Positions 44,342-54,900 of a DNA stretch of 64,000 nt are shown here, piece by piece. Position 1 is the first letter of the stretch, and the number at the start of each line of letters is the position of its first letter. The stretch spans positions 124,001 through 188,000 of the forward strand of contig CAWAFQ010000007.1 of assembly GCA_963781345.1 (NCBI GenBank), read 5' to 3'. The notes under the pieces are model-generated. The model was given only the letters and a program-made list of their open reading frames with translations. It searched no databases and was not told the origin of the DNA. Made by a program: the position numbers and the translations under genes. This stretch comes from JBBRHQ01 sp963781345. GTDB lineage: Bacteria > Actinomycetota > Thermoleophilia > Solirubrobacterales > 70-9.

Positions 44342-45841
44342 ATGAAGGCCAAGATCGGCAATTTCATCCACCGCCGCGGCAAGCTGCTGTTCGTCGCGAT
44401 ATGCGTCAGCGTGGGCCTTGGCGCCTTCGCCGTCCAGGCGCTCGGCTCCTTCGGCAAGGCGAGGAACTTCGCCGTTGGCAGCTGGCCCAGCTCGATTGCG
44501 ATCGGCACCTTCAACGGCGACTCCAAGCGCGACCTCGCGGTCACCAACTCCGGCAACGTCTCGATACTGCTCCGACACGGCGACGGCACCTTCGGCAAGG
44601 CCAAGAACTTCGCCGCCGGCAACGCGGCCAGCTCAATTGCGATCGGCAACTTCAACGGCGACTCCAAGCGCGACATCGCGGTCGCCAACTCCGGCTTCGG
44701 CAACGTCTCGATACTGCTCGGACACGGCGACGGCACCTTCGGCCCGCCGACGAGTTTCCCGGCCGGCGGGGACAGATCTATCGCGGTCGGCGACTTCAAC
44801 AACGACACCAGCCGCGACCTCGCTGTCGTCAACAGCAGCGGCGTCTCCGGCGTCTCGTTACTGCTCGGACACGGCGACGGCACCTTCGGCCCGCCGACGA
44901 GTTTCCCGGCCGGCATCAGCCCCGCCTCGGTCGTGGTCGGCAACTTCAACGCCGACGCCAATCTCGACCTCGCGGTCGCCAACAGCGGCGCCATCGACTG
45001 CGATAGTCGCCTTGGCCGCGACGCTCAGAAGCGCAGCTGCACCGGGGGTTTCGGCACCGTCTCGGTTCTGCTCGGACACGGCGACGGCTCCTTCGGCGCG
45101 ACGACGGACTTCCCCGTCGGTTATATGACCTCCCCGGGCGCGATGGTCGTCGGCAACTTCAATGGCGACACCAAGCCCGACCTCGCGCTCGTCGATTACT
45201 TCCCGCTCGCGAACAGCGTTTCGATCCTTCTCGGAAAGGGCGCCGGCGCCTTCGGCAAGGCCAAGGGCTTCTTTGTCGGTGACGAGCCCAGGTCGATTGC
45301 GGTCGGCGATATCAATCGGGACTCGCGTGACGATCTCGCCGTCACAAGCACCGATGTTTCCAAGAGCGTCTCAGTGATCCTCGGAAGAGGTGGCGGATCC
45401 TTCGGCGCGGCGACGAACTACTCCACCGGCGTCGGCGGGTTCGGCGTCCCCACCGCAGTCGCGATCGGCAACCTAAACGCCGGCTCGAATCCCGATCTCG
45501 CCGTCACTATCGGGTCGAGTGGCGGAGGCGGCGCCTACAACAGGGTCGCGGTCCTGCTGAACGGCGGCCCGCGCCACCGAACCCTGACGCTCTCCTACCG
45601 CAGGCACGGACACAGGTTCACTGGCAGGCTGAGGTCGGCCGACCCCGCTTGCGTCAAGGGTCAGAGGGTGAAGGTGCTGCGCAGGCGTCGGGGGAGCGAC
45701 CACAAGGTCGGCGCTGCGATCACCACCGCCTCAGGGACCTACTCGATCAGCAAGCACGCCGGGCCGGGCACCTACTACGCGCGGGTCAGGGCCTGGTCGG
45801 CCTGCCGCGACGCCAATTCGAAGGCGATCACGGTTCATTAG
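44342..45841 (+). CDS. secreted FG-GAP/VCBS repeat protein
   Basis: 499 residues. The signal/anchor KLLFVAICVSVGLGAFAVQALG is followed by about seven FG-GAP repeats of the form SIAIGNFNGDSKRDLAVANSG...NVSILLGHGDGTFG, each with a Ca-binding DxNxD-like loop (NGDSKRD). The C-terminal domain (TLTLSYRRHGHRFTGRLRSADPACVKGQRVKVLRRR in parts) is shared with the next gene. The repeats form a seven-bladed propeller like integrin alpha heads. Role unknown; adhesion or matrix binding is plausible. It is a tandem paralogue of 45867-47270. Confidence 0.85.
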   Translation: MKAKIGNFIHRRGKLLFVAICVSVGLGAFAVQALGSFGKARNFAVGSWPSSIAIGTFNGDSKRDLAVTNSGNVSILLRHGDGTFGKAKNFAAGNAASSIAIGNFNGDSKRDIAVANSGFGNVSILLGHGDGTFGPPTSFPAGGDRSIAVGDFNNDTSRDLAVVNSSGVSGVSLLLGHGDGTFGPPTSFPAGISPASVVVGNFNADANLDLAVANSGAIDCDSRLGRDAQKRSCTGGFGTVSVLLGHGDGSFGATTDFPVGYMTSPGAMVVGNFNGDTKPDLALVDYFPLANSVSILLGKGAGAFGKAKGFFVGDEPRSIAVGDINRDSRDDLAVTSTDVSKSVSVILGRGGGSFGAATNYSTGVGGFGVPTAVAIGNLNAGSNPDLAVTIGSSGGGGAYNRVAVLLNGGPRHRTLTLSYRRHGHRFTGRLRSADPACVKGQRVKVLRRRRGSDHKVGAAITTASGTYSISKHAGPGTYYARVRAWSACRDANSKAITVH

Positions 45842-45866
45842 CAGGGTCCAATACGGAAGGCACGGA

Positions 45867-47270
45867 ATGAAGAAGCGGATCGCCAGTTTCACCCACGGCC
45901 GAGGCAGACTGCTGCTAGTTGCCATGTGCGTCAGCGTGGGCCTTGGCGCCTTCGCCGTCCAGGCGCTTGGCTCCTTCGGCAAGGCGAGGTTCTTCGCCGC
46001 CGGCGACGGCACCTACTCGGTGGCGATCGGCGACCTCAACGGTGATAAGAAGCGCGACCTCGCCACCTCCAACTCACTCTCCGGCAACGTCTCGGTGCTG
46101 CTCGCGAACGGCGCCGGCACCTTCGGCAAGGCGAAGAACTTCGCCGTCGGCACCACTCCGCTGTCGGTCGCGATCGGCGACCTAAACGGCGACAACAAGC
46201 CCGATCTCGCCATCGCCAACCTCTACTCCAACAATGTCTCGGTCCTGCTTGGGATCGGCGACGGCACCTTCGGAGCGGCGACCAACTTCACCGCTGGCAC
46301 CGGCCCCGACTCGGTCGCGATCGGCAACCTCAACGCCGACAACAAGCCCGATCTCGCCGTCGCCAACTTCTATTCGAAAAACGTCTCGGTCCTGCTCGGG
46401 AACGGCGACGGCACCCTCGGCGCGGCGGCGAACTTCGCCGTCGGTACCAAGCCCAACTCGGTCGCGATCGGCAACCTCAACGGCGACACCAACCCTGACC
46501 TCGCGTCTGCTAACAAGGGATCCGACAACGTCTCGGTCCTGCTCGGAAACGGCGACGGCACCTTCGCAGCGGCGACGAACTTCGCCGCCGGCGACGGCCC
46601 CTACTCGGTCGTGGTCGGCAACTTCAACGCTGACGCCAATCTCGACCTCGCGGTCGCCAACCTCCTCTCCGACAACGTCTCGGTTCTGCTCGGAAACGGC
46701 GGCGGAACTTTCGGCGCCGTGAAGAGTTTCGCCACCGGCAAGTTCCCCCTTCAGCTCGCAACCGGCGACCTCAACGGGGACTCCCATCCCGACCTCGCCG
46801 TCGTCAACTCCAGATCCAACAACGTCTCGGTGTTGCTGGGAAACGGCGCCGGGTCGTTCTACGCGGCTAACAACTACCCCGTTGGCCCGAAGAACCCGAG
46901 CTCGGTGGCGATCGGCAACCTCAACGCCGGCTCGAACCCCGATCTCGCCGTGGCCACAGGCGCCAAGAACAGGGTCGCGGTCCTGCTGAACGGCGGCCCC
47001 AGCCCGCGCACCCTGACCCTCTCCTACCGCAGACAGGGGCATAGGTTCACCGGCAGACTGCGCTCCTCCGACCCCACCTGCATCAAGAGTCAGCGGGTGA
47101 GAGTGCTACGGCGTCGAAGCGGTCCCGACCACCAGGTCGGCAGCGCGCTCAGCGCCGCCAACGGGACCTACAGGATCACCGAGAACGCCAAGCGCGGCAC
47201 CTATTACGCGCGGGTCAGGGCCTGGTCGGCCTGCCGCGCCGAGAGGTCGAAGACGATCACCATCGGCTAG
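45867..47270 (+). CDS. secreted FG-GAP/VCBS repeat protein, tandem paralogue
   Basis: 467 residues, 25 nt after the previous gene. The upstream sequence (ACGGAAGGCA...GGAATGA) and signal segment (MCVSVGLGAFAVQALGSFGKA) are nearly the same as in its neighbour, showing tandem duplication. It has about seven repeats with the pattern SVAIGNLNGDTNPDLASAN...NVSVLLGNGDGTF, and the same basic C-terminal domain ending YYARVRAWSACR. Repeats within this copy are more uniform than in the first. Function as for the paralogue. Confidence 0.85.
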   Translation: MKKRIASFTHGRGRLLLVAMCVSVGLGAFAVQALGSFGKARFFAAGDGTYSVAIGDLNGDKKRDLATSNSLSGNVSVLLANGAGTFGKAKNFAVGTTPLSVAIGDLNGDNKPDLAIANLYSNNVSVLLGIGDGTFGAATNFTAGTGPDSVAIGNLNADNKPDLAVANFYSKNVSVLLGNGDGTLGAAANFAVGTKPNSVAIGNLNGDTNPDLASANKGSDNVSVLLGNGDGTFAAATNFAAGDGPYSVVVGNFNADANLDLAVANLLSDNVSVLLGNGGGTFGAVKSFATGKFPLQLATGDLNGDSHPDLAVVNSRSNNVSVLLGNGAGSFYAANNYPVGPKNPSSVAIGNLNAGSNPDLAVATGAKNRVAVLLNGGPSPRTLTLSYRRQGHRFTGRLRSSDPTCIKSQRVRVLRRRSGPDHQVGSALSAANGTYRITENAKRGTYYARVRAWSACRAERSKTITIG

Positions 47271-47290
47271 CACCAGCGCCGTCCCGTCAG

Positions 47291-47302
47291 CTCATAACCC
47301 GA
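47291..47302. repeat. 12-bp direct repeat of the tRNA-Met anticodon-loop sequence
   Basis: CTCATAACCCGA at 47291-47302 equals 44121-44132, in the same orientation. The two copies flank the FG-GAP gene pair. A candidate attachment-site remnant; short enough that chance cannot be ruled out. Confidence 0.4.
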
Positions 47303-47384
47303 GCGACTCAGACGCACAGTCCTCGGGAGGCTGAACCGGTCCGTTCTCAAGGACGCTACCGACCCGGCGCAGGGTCAAGAGAGC

Positions 47385-49914
47385 TCAGGTCCGCCAGTGC
47401 CAGAACCGAATCACCTTCGATCGCCGCTCGCACCGGATGACGCTCGCGGCGCTGTGAGGGAAGTGTCGCACCAAAACGCACTTCCATCCGAGCTTTGCTG
47501 CGGATGCCTTGATGATGTGGCGAGCGCGCTTGCACCTGATGTTCCGCACATGGATGTGGCTCGCGCGATGGCCTCGATGGCGCAGTTTGACCTGTCCGCG
47601 ACAGTTCCTGCCTGATGGAGCGTAGGTGGCGGTGTAGGTAGCCGGGGCGACCTTGGCGACGATGTCGTGCGCTCGGGCTCCGCCGTCGGACCAGGAGACG
47701 AACCTGTACGGGGTCGAGTTGAGGGCCTGGGGGCTCAGCGCCGTGATCGAATTCGTGGACCCGACGATCACGGTGCGCGTGATCGGCCTGGCGTTATGGC
47801 TCGCGCCGACGGCGAGCTGGAGGCCGGACGGGTTGGTCCGGAAGGTGAGATCCACGGTGCGGGGATCGAGCACAACCGTCTCGGTGTCGGTGGCGCCCAC
47901 GGAATCGGTCGCCGTGAGCGTCAGGTCGAGATGGGACGGGTAGTCATGGTCCGGGGTCACGAACGAGCCTGATGCGACGCCGTCCCAGCTCTGCAGGGGG
48001 TGGGCATGGCAGTTGCCTGCCGTGGTGCAGTGCTTCAGCGTCAGTGTCCAGGACAGGCGGTCAGCGGCCAGCGCCCCATCATCCGGATCGGTGGCCGTCC
48101 CGCTGAAGTTGACGGTGTCGCCCACCTTCCAGGTGAGAGCGGGGGAAGGCTGATCGATGCTCACCTGCGGCGGCTGGTTCGCCGGGTTGATCGCCCCCGA
48201 GGCGGTATCGGAAGCGCCTCGGGAGTCGGTGACCCGCAGGCGCACCGTAACGTGTCCAGGTGAGGTATATGTCCGCGTGGGCTTAGCGGCCGTCGAGTCG
48301 TCGTAGACCCCGTCGCCGTTGAGATCCCACGCATACGTGAGTGTGTCGCCCGGGTCGGGGTCGCTCGAGCCCGTTCCATCGAAGTTGACGGCGAGCGGAA
48401 CGGGGCCGGTGGTCGGACTCCCCTGCACCACTGCGGTGGGCGGGTTGTTGCTGGGCGTGTATGTGTACCTTCGGATGGAACCCGTGAAGTCGACGAGGAA
48501 GAGGTCCCCTCCTGGGCCGATCTCGAGGTCGACCGGGTCGATGTCGCGTGCGAAGACCTGGCGGGTGGAGGGAGATGGCGTTCCGCTTTGAGTGAACATC
48601 ACCCAGACGCACCGGCGAGAGTAGTCAGAAAAGAAGAGCGCACCCCGGTAGCTCACCGGGTAGTTGCCGCTCTGGTAAAAGGCCAGGCCGGAAACAGACG
48701 ATCCCCCCCCCGGAGCAGTTGTCTCCCGCCAGCACCGGGTCGCCGTGGTTGTAGGTGAAGAACGGAGCGACGGTGGCAGTTGGCGAGGCGTAGAGGGTCT
48801 CGCAAATCGTCAGATCGAGCGCGTCGTACCCGCCCTGCCTCGCGTCGCCTTCATAGCAAGGCCAGCCGAAGTTGTCGACCACTCCGTCGGTGGGGCTCCC
48901 GATGCGGTCGATCTCCTCCCAGTCTGACCAGCCGACATCTCCGATCCAGATCTCTGAGGTCCCAGGCCGCGGAGCGATTCGGAGGGGGTTTCGCATGCCA
49001 GTGGCCACGATGCGACGCGCATTCGGATCAGAGCTGGACGCCAAAGGATTGTCGGGGAGCCCGGCGCCGGTATCGGGATTGATGCGCAGCACGCTGCCAT
49101 CGAGCGACGTTGGGTCGCCCGCCGTACGGATGTCTTGGCTGCGCAACGCTCCGCCCTGGGCGCTCGGCGCGGTCTGGGTCCCGCCCACCGCGACGGGGGG
49201 GTCGCCACAGGGGTTCTTGGGATTTCCTGCCTGTCCGTAGTCAGCGAAGGTGAAGCTCGCTCCATCGCCACCGCTCACATACAGTGCGCCGTCCGGTCCG
49301 AACGTGACCGTGCCGATCGAGTGGCTCGGGTACTGCTGGCACCAGTCCTCGACCAGAACCTGCTCGCTACCGACGGCGACGTTGCCAGAAATCCGGAGCC
49401 TGGAGACCCTGCCGCTGACGACGCAGCCGTCGGCGGTCGCACCCGGCGGGTTCGGGCAGCCGTCGCTGGTTGCGCCGGCCGTGCCCCAGCGCGGGGCAGT
49501 TTCGCCAATTGCCGCGTCGTGCGTGTAGAGCACATACATGTACGGGCGCAGCGGAAACTGGGGGTCGAGCGTGATCGAGAGCAGCCCGCGGTCCCAGAAG
49601 TTGTGGACGTTGGTGCGCAGGTCGGCCGCCACGGTGGGGGTGGTGTCCGTCAGGTTGTCGAACTCCATGATCAGACCGCTCTTCTCCGAGACGAAGACCC
49701 GTCCATCGGGCGCGAAGGCGATGTCGGTTGGCTGGACCAGACCGTCGAACACCACCTCCTCGGAGAAGTTCGGCTGCGCCTGTGAGGCGAGAGACACGGG
49801 GGCGGCGACGAGCGCGACCAGGCCCGCCAGCACAACCGTCAGGACAATCAGCCGAAGCCGCCGGAGGAGTCCGATGCTGTACGTGAGGCGGCGTGTCGCT
49901 CCCGAGGACGCCAC
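47385..49914 (-). pseudogene. PQQ-dependent sugar dehydrogenase-like protein with PKD domain, frameshifted at a G9 tract
   Basis: From GTG 49914 (an AAGGAGG lies about 11 nt upstream) a signal helix (LRLIVLTVVLAGLVALVAAPVSLA in parts) leads into a GSDH-type propeller: GLVQPTDIAFAPDGRVFVSEKSG in parts, HSIGTVTFGPDGALYVSGGDG, IWIGDVGWSDWEEID. At 48703-48711 a run of nine G (minus strand) shifts the frame. With eight, reading continues SGLAFYQSGNYPVSYRGALFF and then a PKD domain (FDGTGSSDPDPGDTLTYAWDLNGDG in parts) and a basic Cys-containing tail. The two parts would make about 840 residues. Broken gene, phase-variable tract or sequencing error are all possible. Confidence 0.75.
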
Positions 49915-50259
49915 GCCGCCACCAGCCTCCTTCCTTGGGACCAGTCCTCCCACGTGGGTGGACTGGGATTCATCGCGCACTTCCTTCGCCTCGGCGGGCG
50001 GTCTCCGACCTCTCCCCGACCCTACGCCGAGTCGCCGCGCCGCGACTCGGCGAGAACTTGCCAATTGTGAGCGCGTCCGAAAAGCCCTGCTAGTCAAGCT
50101 ATTGCTCATTGCAGCCGATCTTGAAGGGTTCGTGTTGCCCTCCCGTCTTGACAACGTTTCCGTCTCGTTTCCGTCAATGCCGCGAGGTCCCCGGACGGGC
50201 ACCGCAGGGGTGCTGAATCCCGGTCCGCGGCTGATCATCTGTGCTCAGGGAAGGGGCAG
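49915..50259. other. 345-bp region without a supported gene
   Basis: Somewhat AT-richer than its surroundings. TTGACA occurs at 50158-50163 (+) without a clear -10. It contains the upstream region of the dehydrogenase gene and nothing else recognised. Confidence 0.5.
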
Positions 50260-50510
50260 TTGGGGAGGCGCCGCGTGAACGCGAGCAGGTTGAACGGAGC
50301 GGCAGGTTACTGGGCTCGAAGTGACCGACAGCCCGACAACACGTTCCCCGACGGAAGTCCGGCCTGGTCGCCCAACGGGAAGAAGATCGCCTCCTCGAGC
50401 GACCGCGACGGCGACGGCGATCCCGATATCTTCAAGATGAACGCCGACGGCAGCCACCCGAAGCAGCTGACCCACAACACGGACACCAGCAGGGAACCCC
50501 AGGCGAGTCC
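50260..50510 (+). pseudogene. TolB/PD40-type propeller fragment
   Basis: DGSPAWSPNGKKIASSSDRDGDGDPDIFKMNADGS (read in parts) is one and a half PD40 blades of a TolB-like propeller. The flanking sequence does not continue the repeat and there is no signal peptide. The frame runs to 50610 into unrelated sequence. Treated as a gene remnant. Confidence 0.6.
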
Positions 50511-50606
50511 GTTGGAAGCTCCGCTTGGCGCCGACGAGACCGAGCCGGCCCAAGCCAGTCGGTCAGTAGAGTCACCCTCCCAAACGACAGACTGGAGAAT
50601 CCCCGG

Positions 50607-51116
50607 ATGAGTTTGAAAGACAGCGAGAGCCTGCTGCTCTACATGGGCGCCTACGAGAGCCTTGCGGACGCAGAGGCCGACTACGCGGCCGTCAAGGACC
50701 TGCACGCCGTCGATGTGATCGGAACCTACGATGCGGCCGTCGTCACCAAGGACGACGAGGGCAAGGCGAAGATCGCACACCACACCGAGAAGCCGACCCA
50801 ACACGGCGGCTGGGCCGGTTTCGGCGTGGGCGCGGCGATCGGGCTGATCTTCCCTCCCGCGGTCCTCGGCAGCGCGCTCGTGGGTGCCGGGATAGGCGCA
50901 CTCGCCGGCCACCTCGAGGGCGGCCTTCCGCGCGACGACCTCAAGGAGCTGGCTTCGATGCTCGACGAAGGCGAAGCGGTGCTGGTCGTGGTCGCCGAGC
51001 CCACGCTCGAGAAGGCAGTCGACCTCGCCGTGGCCCGTGCCAAGCGCCAAGAGAAGAAGCAGATCGACGCCGACGCCAAGGAACTGAAGAAGGAGATCGA
51101 CGCGCTGCCGAGCTGA
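50607..51116 (+). CDS. DUF1269 family protein with glycine-zipper membrane segment
   Basis: 169 residues from ATG 50607 with GGAGA upstream. LLYMGAYESLADAEADYAAVKDLHAVDVIGTYDAAVV (in parts) and the central GGWAGFGVGAAIGLIFPPAVLGSALVGAGIGALAGHLEGG (in parts) are the DUF1269 layout: a cytoplasmic domain plus a Gly-rich hydrophobic hairpin. The C-terminus is a charged helix ending KKEIDALPS. Family function is unknown; members are often stress-related. Confidence 0.85.
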   Translation: MSLKDSESLLLYMGAYESLADAEADYAAVKDLHAVDVIGTYDAAVVTKDDEGKAKIAHHTEKPTQHGGWAGFGVGAAIGLIFPPAVLGSALVGAGIGALAGHLEGGLPRDDLKELASMLDEGEAVLVVVAEPTLEKAVDLAVARAKRQEKKQIDADAKELKKEIDALPS

Positions 51117-51181
51117 GCGGCTGGCGCGGACGCGTCGCGGCGGAGCGCGCGCTTGACGCCCCCCCGGACTGGCGGCTGGCC

Positions 51182-51853
51182 GTGCAAATGAGCGCCGCGC
51201 GAACTCAGGAAAGGGTCACGTCCGCGACGGCGAGCGTTGCGCCGCCGCGCGACGGCTGGAAGCTCTACCAAGCGCTGCGGCTCGCTCTCCGGTGGCTGCG
51301 CTGGTGGGTGCGGCTCGAGGCCCGGGGGCTGGAAGCGCTCCCGCGCCAGGGGCCGGTTCTCGTCGTCTCTAACCACGACTCTTGGCTGGATCCGCTGGCG
51401 ATCGCCGAGGTGATGATGTGGCGCCAGCGGCAGGTGCGCTTCCTGGCGAGGGCGAGCCTGTGGAAGTGGCGGATCGCCGCGGCGATCCTCGATCGCATCG
51501 CCCAGATCCCGATCCGCCGCGGCACCGGCGACGCCGCGGCGCTCGACGCCGCCGTGGCCGCGCTCCGAGGCGGCGAGGCTGTCGCGATCTTCCCGGAGGG
51601 CACTTTCTCCAGAGGGCGGAGCCTGCGTGCACGTCGCGGCGTCGCCCGACTTGCGCAGGCGTGCCCGGAGGTGCCGGTCGTGCTCGCCGCGGTCGAAGGC
51701 GGCACCGCGCTGACCCGCTTCCCGAGGCGCCCGCGGGTCATCGTCGAGCTCTTCCTGCCGACCGGGGGCCAGGCCGGCGCGGAGGAGCCGCCCGCCGAGC
51801 TCGCGCAGCGGCTGCTCGACGAGATCCGGGTGCGGGTCCCGCCGACGGCATGA
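51182..51853 (+). CDS. 1-acyl-sn-glycerol-3-phosphate acyltransferase-like protein (PlsC family)
   Basis: 223 residues from GTG 51182 (ATG 51188 is an alternative). Motif I SNHDSWLDP (N-H-x4-D), motif III FPEGTFSRG and a following RRGVARLA define the PlsC/LPLAT family. An N-terminal amphipathic/hydrophobic helix (YQALRLALRWLRWWVRL in parts) is expected at the membrane. It should transfer acyl groups to lysophosphatidic acid or a related lipid. Not in an operon with other lipid genes. Confidence 0.9.
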   Translation: MQMSAARTQERVTSATASVAPPRDGWKLYQALRLALRWLRWWVRLEARGLEALPRQGPVLVVSNHDSWLDPLAIAEVMMWRQRQVRFLARASLWKWRIAAAILDRIAQIPIRRGTGDAAALDAAVAALRGGEAVAIFPEGTFSRGRSLRARRGVARLAQACPEVPVVLAAVEGGTALTRFPRRPRVIVELFLPTGGQAGAEEPPAELAQRLLDEIRVRVPPTA

Positions 51854-51902
51854 CGGGCCCTGGGAATGTGCGGGCCGGCGAGGGATCAGCGTCCCCAGCG
51901 GA

Positions 51903-54900
51903 TCAGCCCGATTGCGCTTGAGTCGCCGAGGCTGCGTCGACCGGCGATGCCACCCCCAGGTCTCGCCTACGACCCTGTGCTTCGTCGAGCAGCGGCCTTG
52001 CCTCATCTACACGCCCCTGATCGGCGAGCCACGTGCCTAGGTCTGTCTGCGCCCGAGCTAACCAGAAGGGGTAGCCGAGCTTCTCCAGCCCTGCGACTGC
52101 GGCGCGGAAGTGGGCCTCGGGACGTTCTCCGACACGCACGCCGATCAGCCCTCGAGCGTGTTCAAGCTCAGATCGCAGGAGCGGAGGCACCAGCCCGGTT
52201 GGCTGAGCCTCAAGCAGATCGACCAATTCCATTGCGTCCCCATACTGCTCGAGTCCGAGGGCGGCAATGACCGCGTCGAACCAGGCAAGCCTTGCGCCCT
52301 CTGACGAGGGTCCTTGCGCCCGGATGCCCTGCCGCACCGAGTCGGTGAGCAACCCCAGGGCGCGGGGATAGTCCCCTTCCCCGAGTGCGATCAACCCGTC
52401 GAGGCCGACGTAGAGTTGGCGGGCTTCGACGTCATCGCCAGACTCCCACGCGGCGACGCGGGCAAGGTGCGAAGACGCCTCGTCATCCCGGCCTCGACGG
52501 GCGGCAAGCAGCCCGAGGTGGTAGTGAATGTCTTCAGCGGCCGATCGACCAGGGTCGAGACCCTCGAGCGCCTCGTTTCCGATTCTCTCGACCTCACCCC
52601 AGTCCCCCGCCAGGAGTCTCGCCATCATCAGGTTGCCGAGGCTGATGCTCTCGACGGCCCGGTTGCCGAGATGACGTCCGGTGGCTAGCGCCGCCTCGCA
52701 TTGCTGGATTGCATCGGGCATGTCCCGCTTGACGCTGAGATCGGCGGCATTTCCGTGCACGGACGCCCGAACAGGGAGGCGGAACTGCTCACCGATCTCA
52801 ATGGCGCCGTTGTAGAGCGCCCGAGCTTCCTCGTAGCGACAGAGGTCGATCGCACGCCCTCCCTTCAGATTGAGGAGGCGACAGATCAGTTCTGGCATCT
52901 CGAGGGCCTCAGCCGCTGTCAAAGCGCGCTCGATCACCTCGCTGGCTTCATCCGAGTGTCCGGCGAATAGAAGGGATCGACCAAGCTCGCAAAGCAGCAC
53001 CGCCCCCTCGGTGTCGATTCTTTCGTCGTCAAGGGAGTCGATCACCACACGCATTCGAGCGATGGATTCCTCCTGTCGCCCCAGTCGCCCCAACGCGAGA
53101 CTGATCGGCCCTTCGAAGCGCTCAGCCTCGTCCGATCTGCCTAACGCGATGAGAGCGTCCCTCGCCTCCTCGAACAGAGTGAGAGCCATCTCATGGCGCC
53201 CGGCGAGCTCCGCCATCTCAGCGGCGGAACCGATCAACTCCGCGCGCTCCGACTCGTCGGCAAGGTCGATCGCCGTTCGAAGCGCTCGCTCCGCGGTATC
53301 GGGAGCACCGACGGCCGCCGCCCTTCGGGATGCTGAACGAAGCGCCGCCAGCGTCCTTATCCGCAGATTGTCCTCCGGGGAAACCCGGTATGCCTCAAGC
53401 AGATGCGTCGCGATCATCTCGGCGACCTCATCGCCGTCGTTCGGAAACGAAGACGACAAGTGATCTGCAGCCGCGAGATGCAGGGGTCGCCGCTCCCGCT
53501 TGGAGATCATCTCGTAAGCGACCGTCCGGAGGATTCCCTGGGAGAAGGCGAACTGACCCCGCTCGGGTGAAAGGGGATCGGAGCGGATCGTCAAGACACC
53601 CTTCTGGACAAGTGAAACCAATACCTCGTCCAAGTGGCTCTCGTCAACGCTGGAAAGGGCCATCACGCTGGCACGCGGGAAGCTGTTGCCGAAGACGGAC
53701 ATCGCCTTGACCACCCCACGCTCTTCCGGCTCCAGCGAATCGAGTCGCGCTTCTAGAAGTGAACTCAAGGTGGCCGGGACCTTGAGGTCACCGAGATCGC
53801 CCAAGGGGACGAACCCGTCTGCGTCCTTACTCAGCATCCCACGGTCGGCGAGCGTCCGGACCATCTCGACGGCGTACAGCGGGATGCCCTCCGACTGCCC
53901 GACGATTCTCTCGATCGCAATCGTTGGGAGATCCGGCACCAGATCGCGAAGTAGCTCCGCGATCAGCTCCCGGGGGAGCGGATCCAACTGGATGCAGGTA
54001 CCGGCGGGCACTACAGTCGGCCGGTCCGGGCGGTGTTCGGCCAGGTCCTCTCGAGCAAGCGTGCAGACGAAGATCGGCCGCTTGGCCGCGAACTCGACCA
54101 GTTCGTCGATGAAGTCAAAGAGGCCCTCATCAGCCCATTGCATGTCCTCGAATATCAAGACGACCGGGTTGCGCTCGCTGAGGCGCTCGAAGAAGAGCCG
54201 CCAGGCCGCGAACAACTCCTGGCGGTCGAGACCCGCCTCGCCGCTGCCAATCAGCACGGCAAGGGCTTCGGCGATCTCCTCCCGCTCGTCCGGATCATCG
54301 ATCAAGGCTTCGAGCCCCCCCGTCAACCGGGCCTCGGCCTCCTCCGGGGTCGCCTCCTCGGCGACCCCCAACCGCTGACGAACCATCTCGGCCAAGGCCC
54401 AATAGGCCACGCCTTCGCCGTATGAGAGACAGCGGCCGGAATGCCACAGCACGTCCTCGGCAAGGCCATCGACATAGTCCGCGAGGTCCTCGGCGAGACG
54501 GGTCTTGCCAATCCCGGCGGGCCCGCGGATGCCGACCAGCCGGGCGATTCGGCGATCGGCCGACGCGTGAAACAGATCCTTGAGAAGACGCAGCTCCGCA
54601 TCGCGCCCAAGCATCGGGGCCTCGAGACCGGTCGAGCGGCGCGAGCCTGCCCTGCCGGCAATCACCCGTATCGCACGATGGAGATGAAGAGGTTGTGCCT
54701 TGCCCTTGACGTCGTGTTCGCCGGCGTCTTCGTAGGCGATCCCGGCAGAGGTCACCTGTCTGGTTACCTCGTCTACGAGGACCGCGCCGGGCCTGGCGGC
54801 TGACTGAATACGAGATGCGGTGTTGACGCTATCGCCGACCACGAGGCCCTCTTCAGGATCAGCCAACGACGCAACCTGTCCGGTGACCACCCCTGCTCGC

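Noticed and set aside
44290..45006. Arg-rich plus-strand frame inside the first FG-GAP gene
   Set aside because: Out-of-frame reading of the DNA repeats, giving monotonous Arg/Gln repeats with no start signal.
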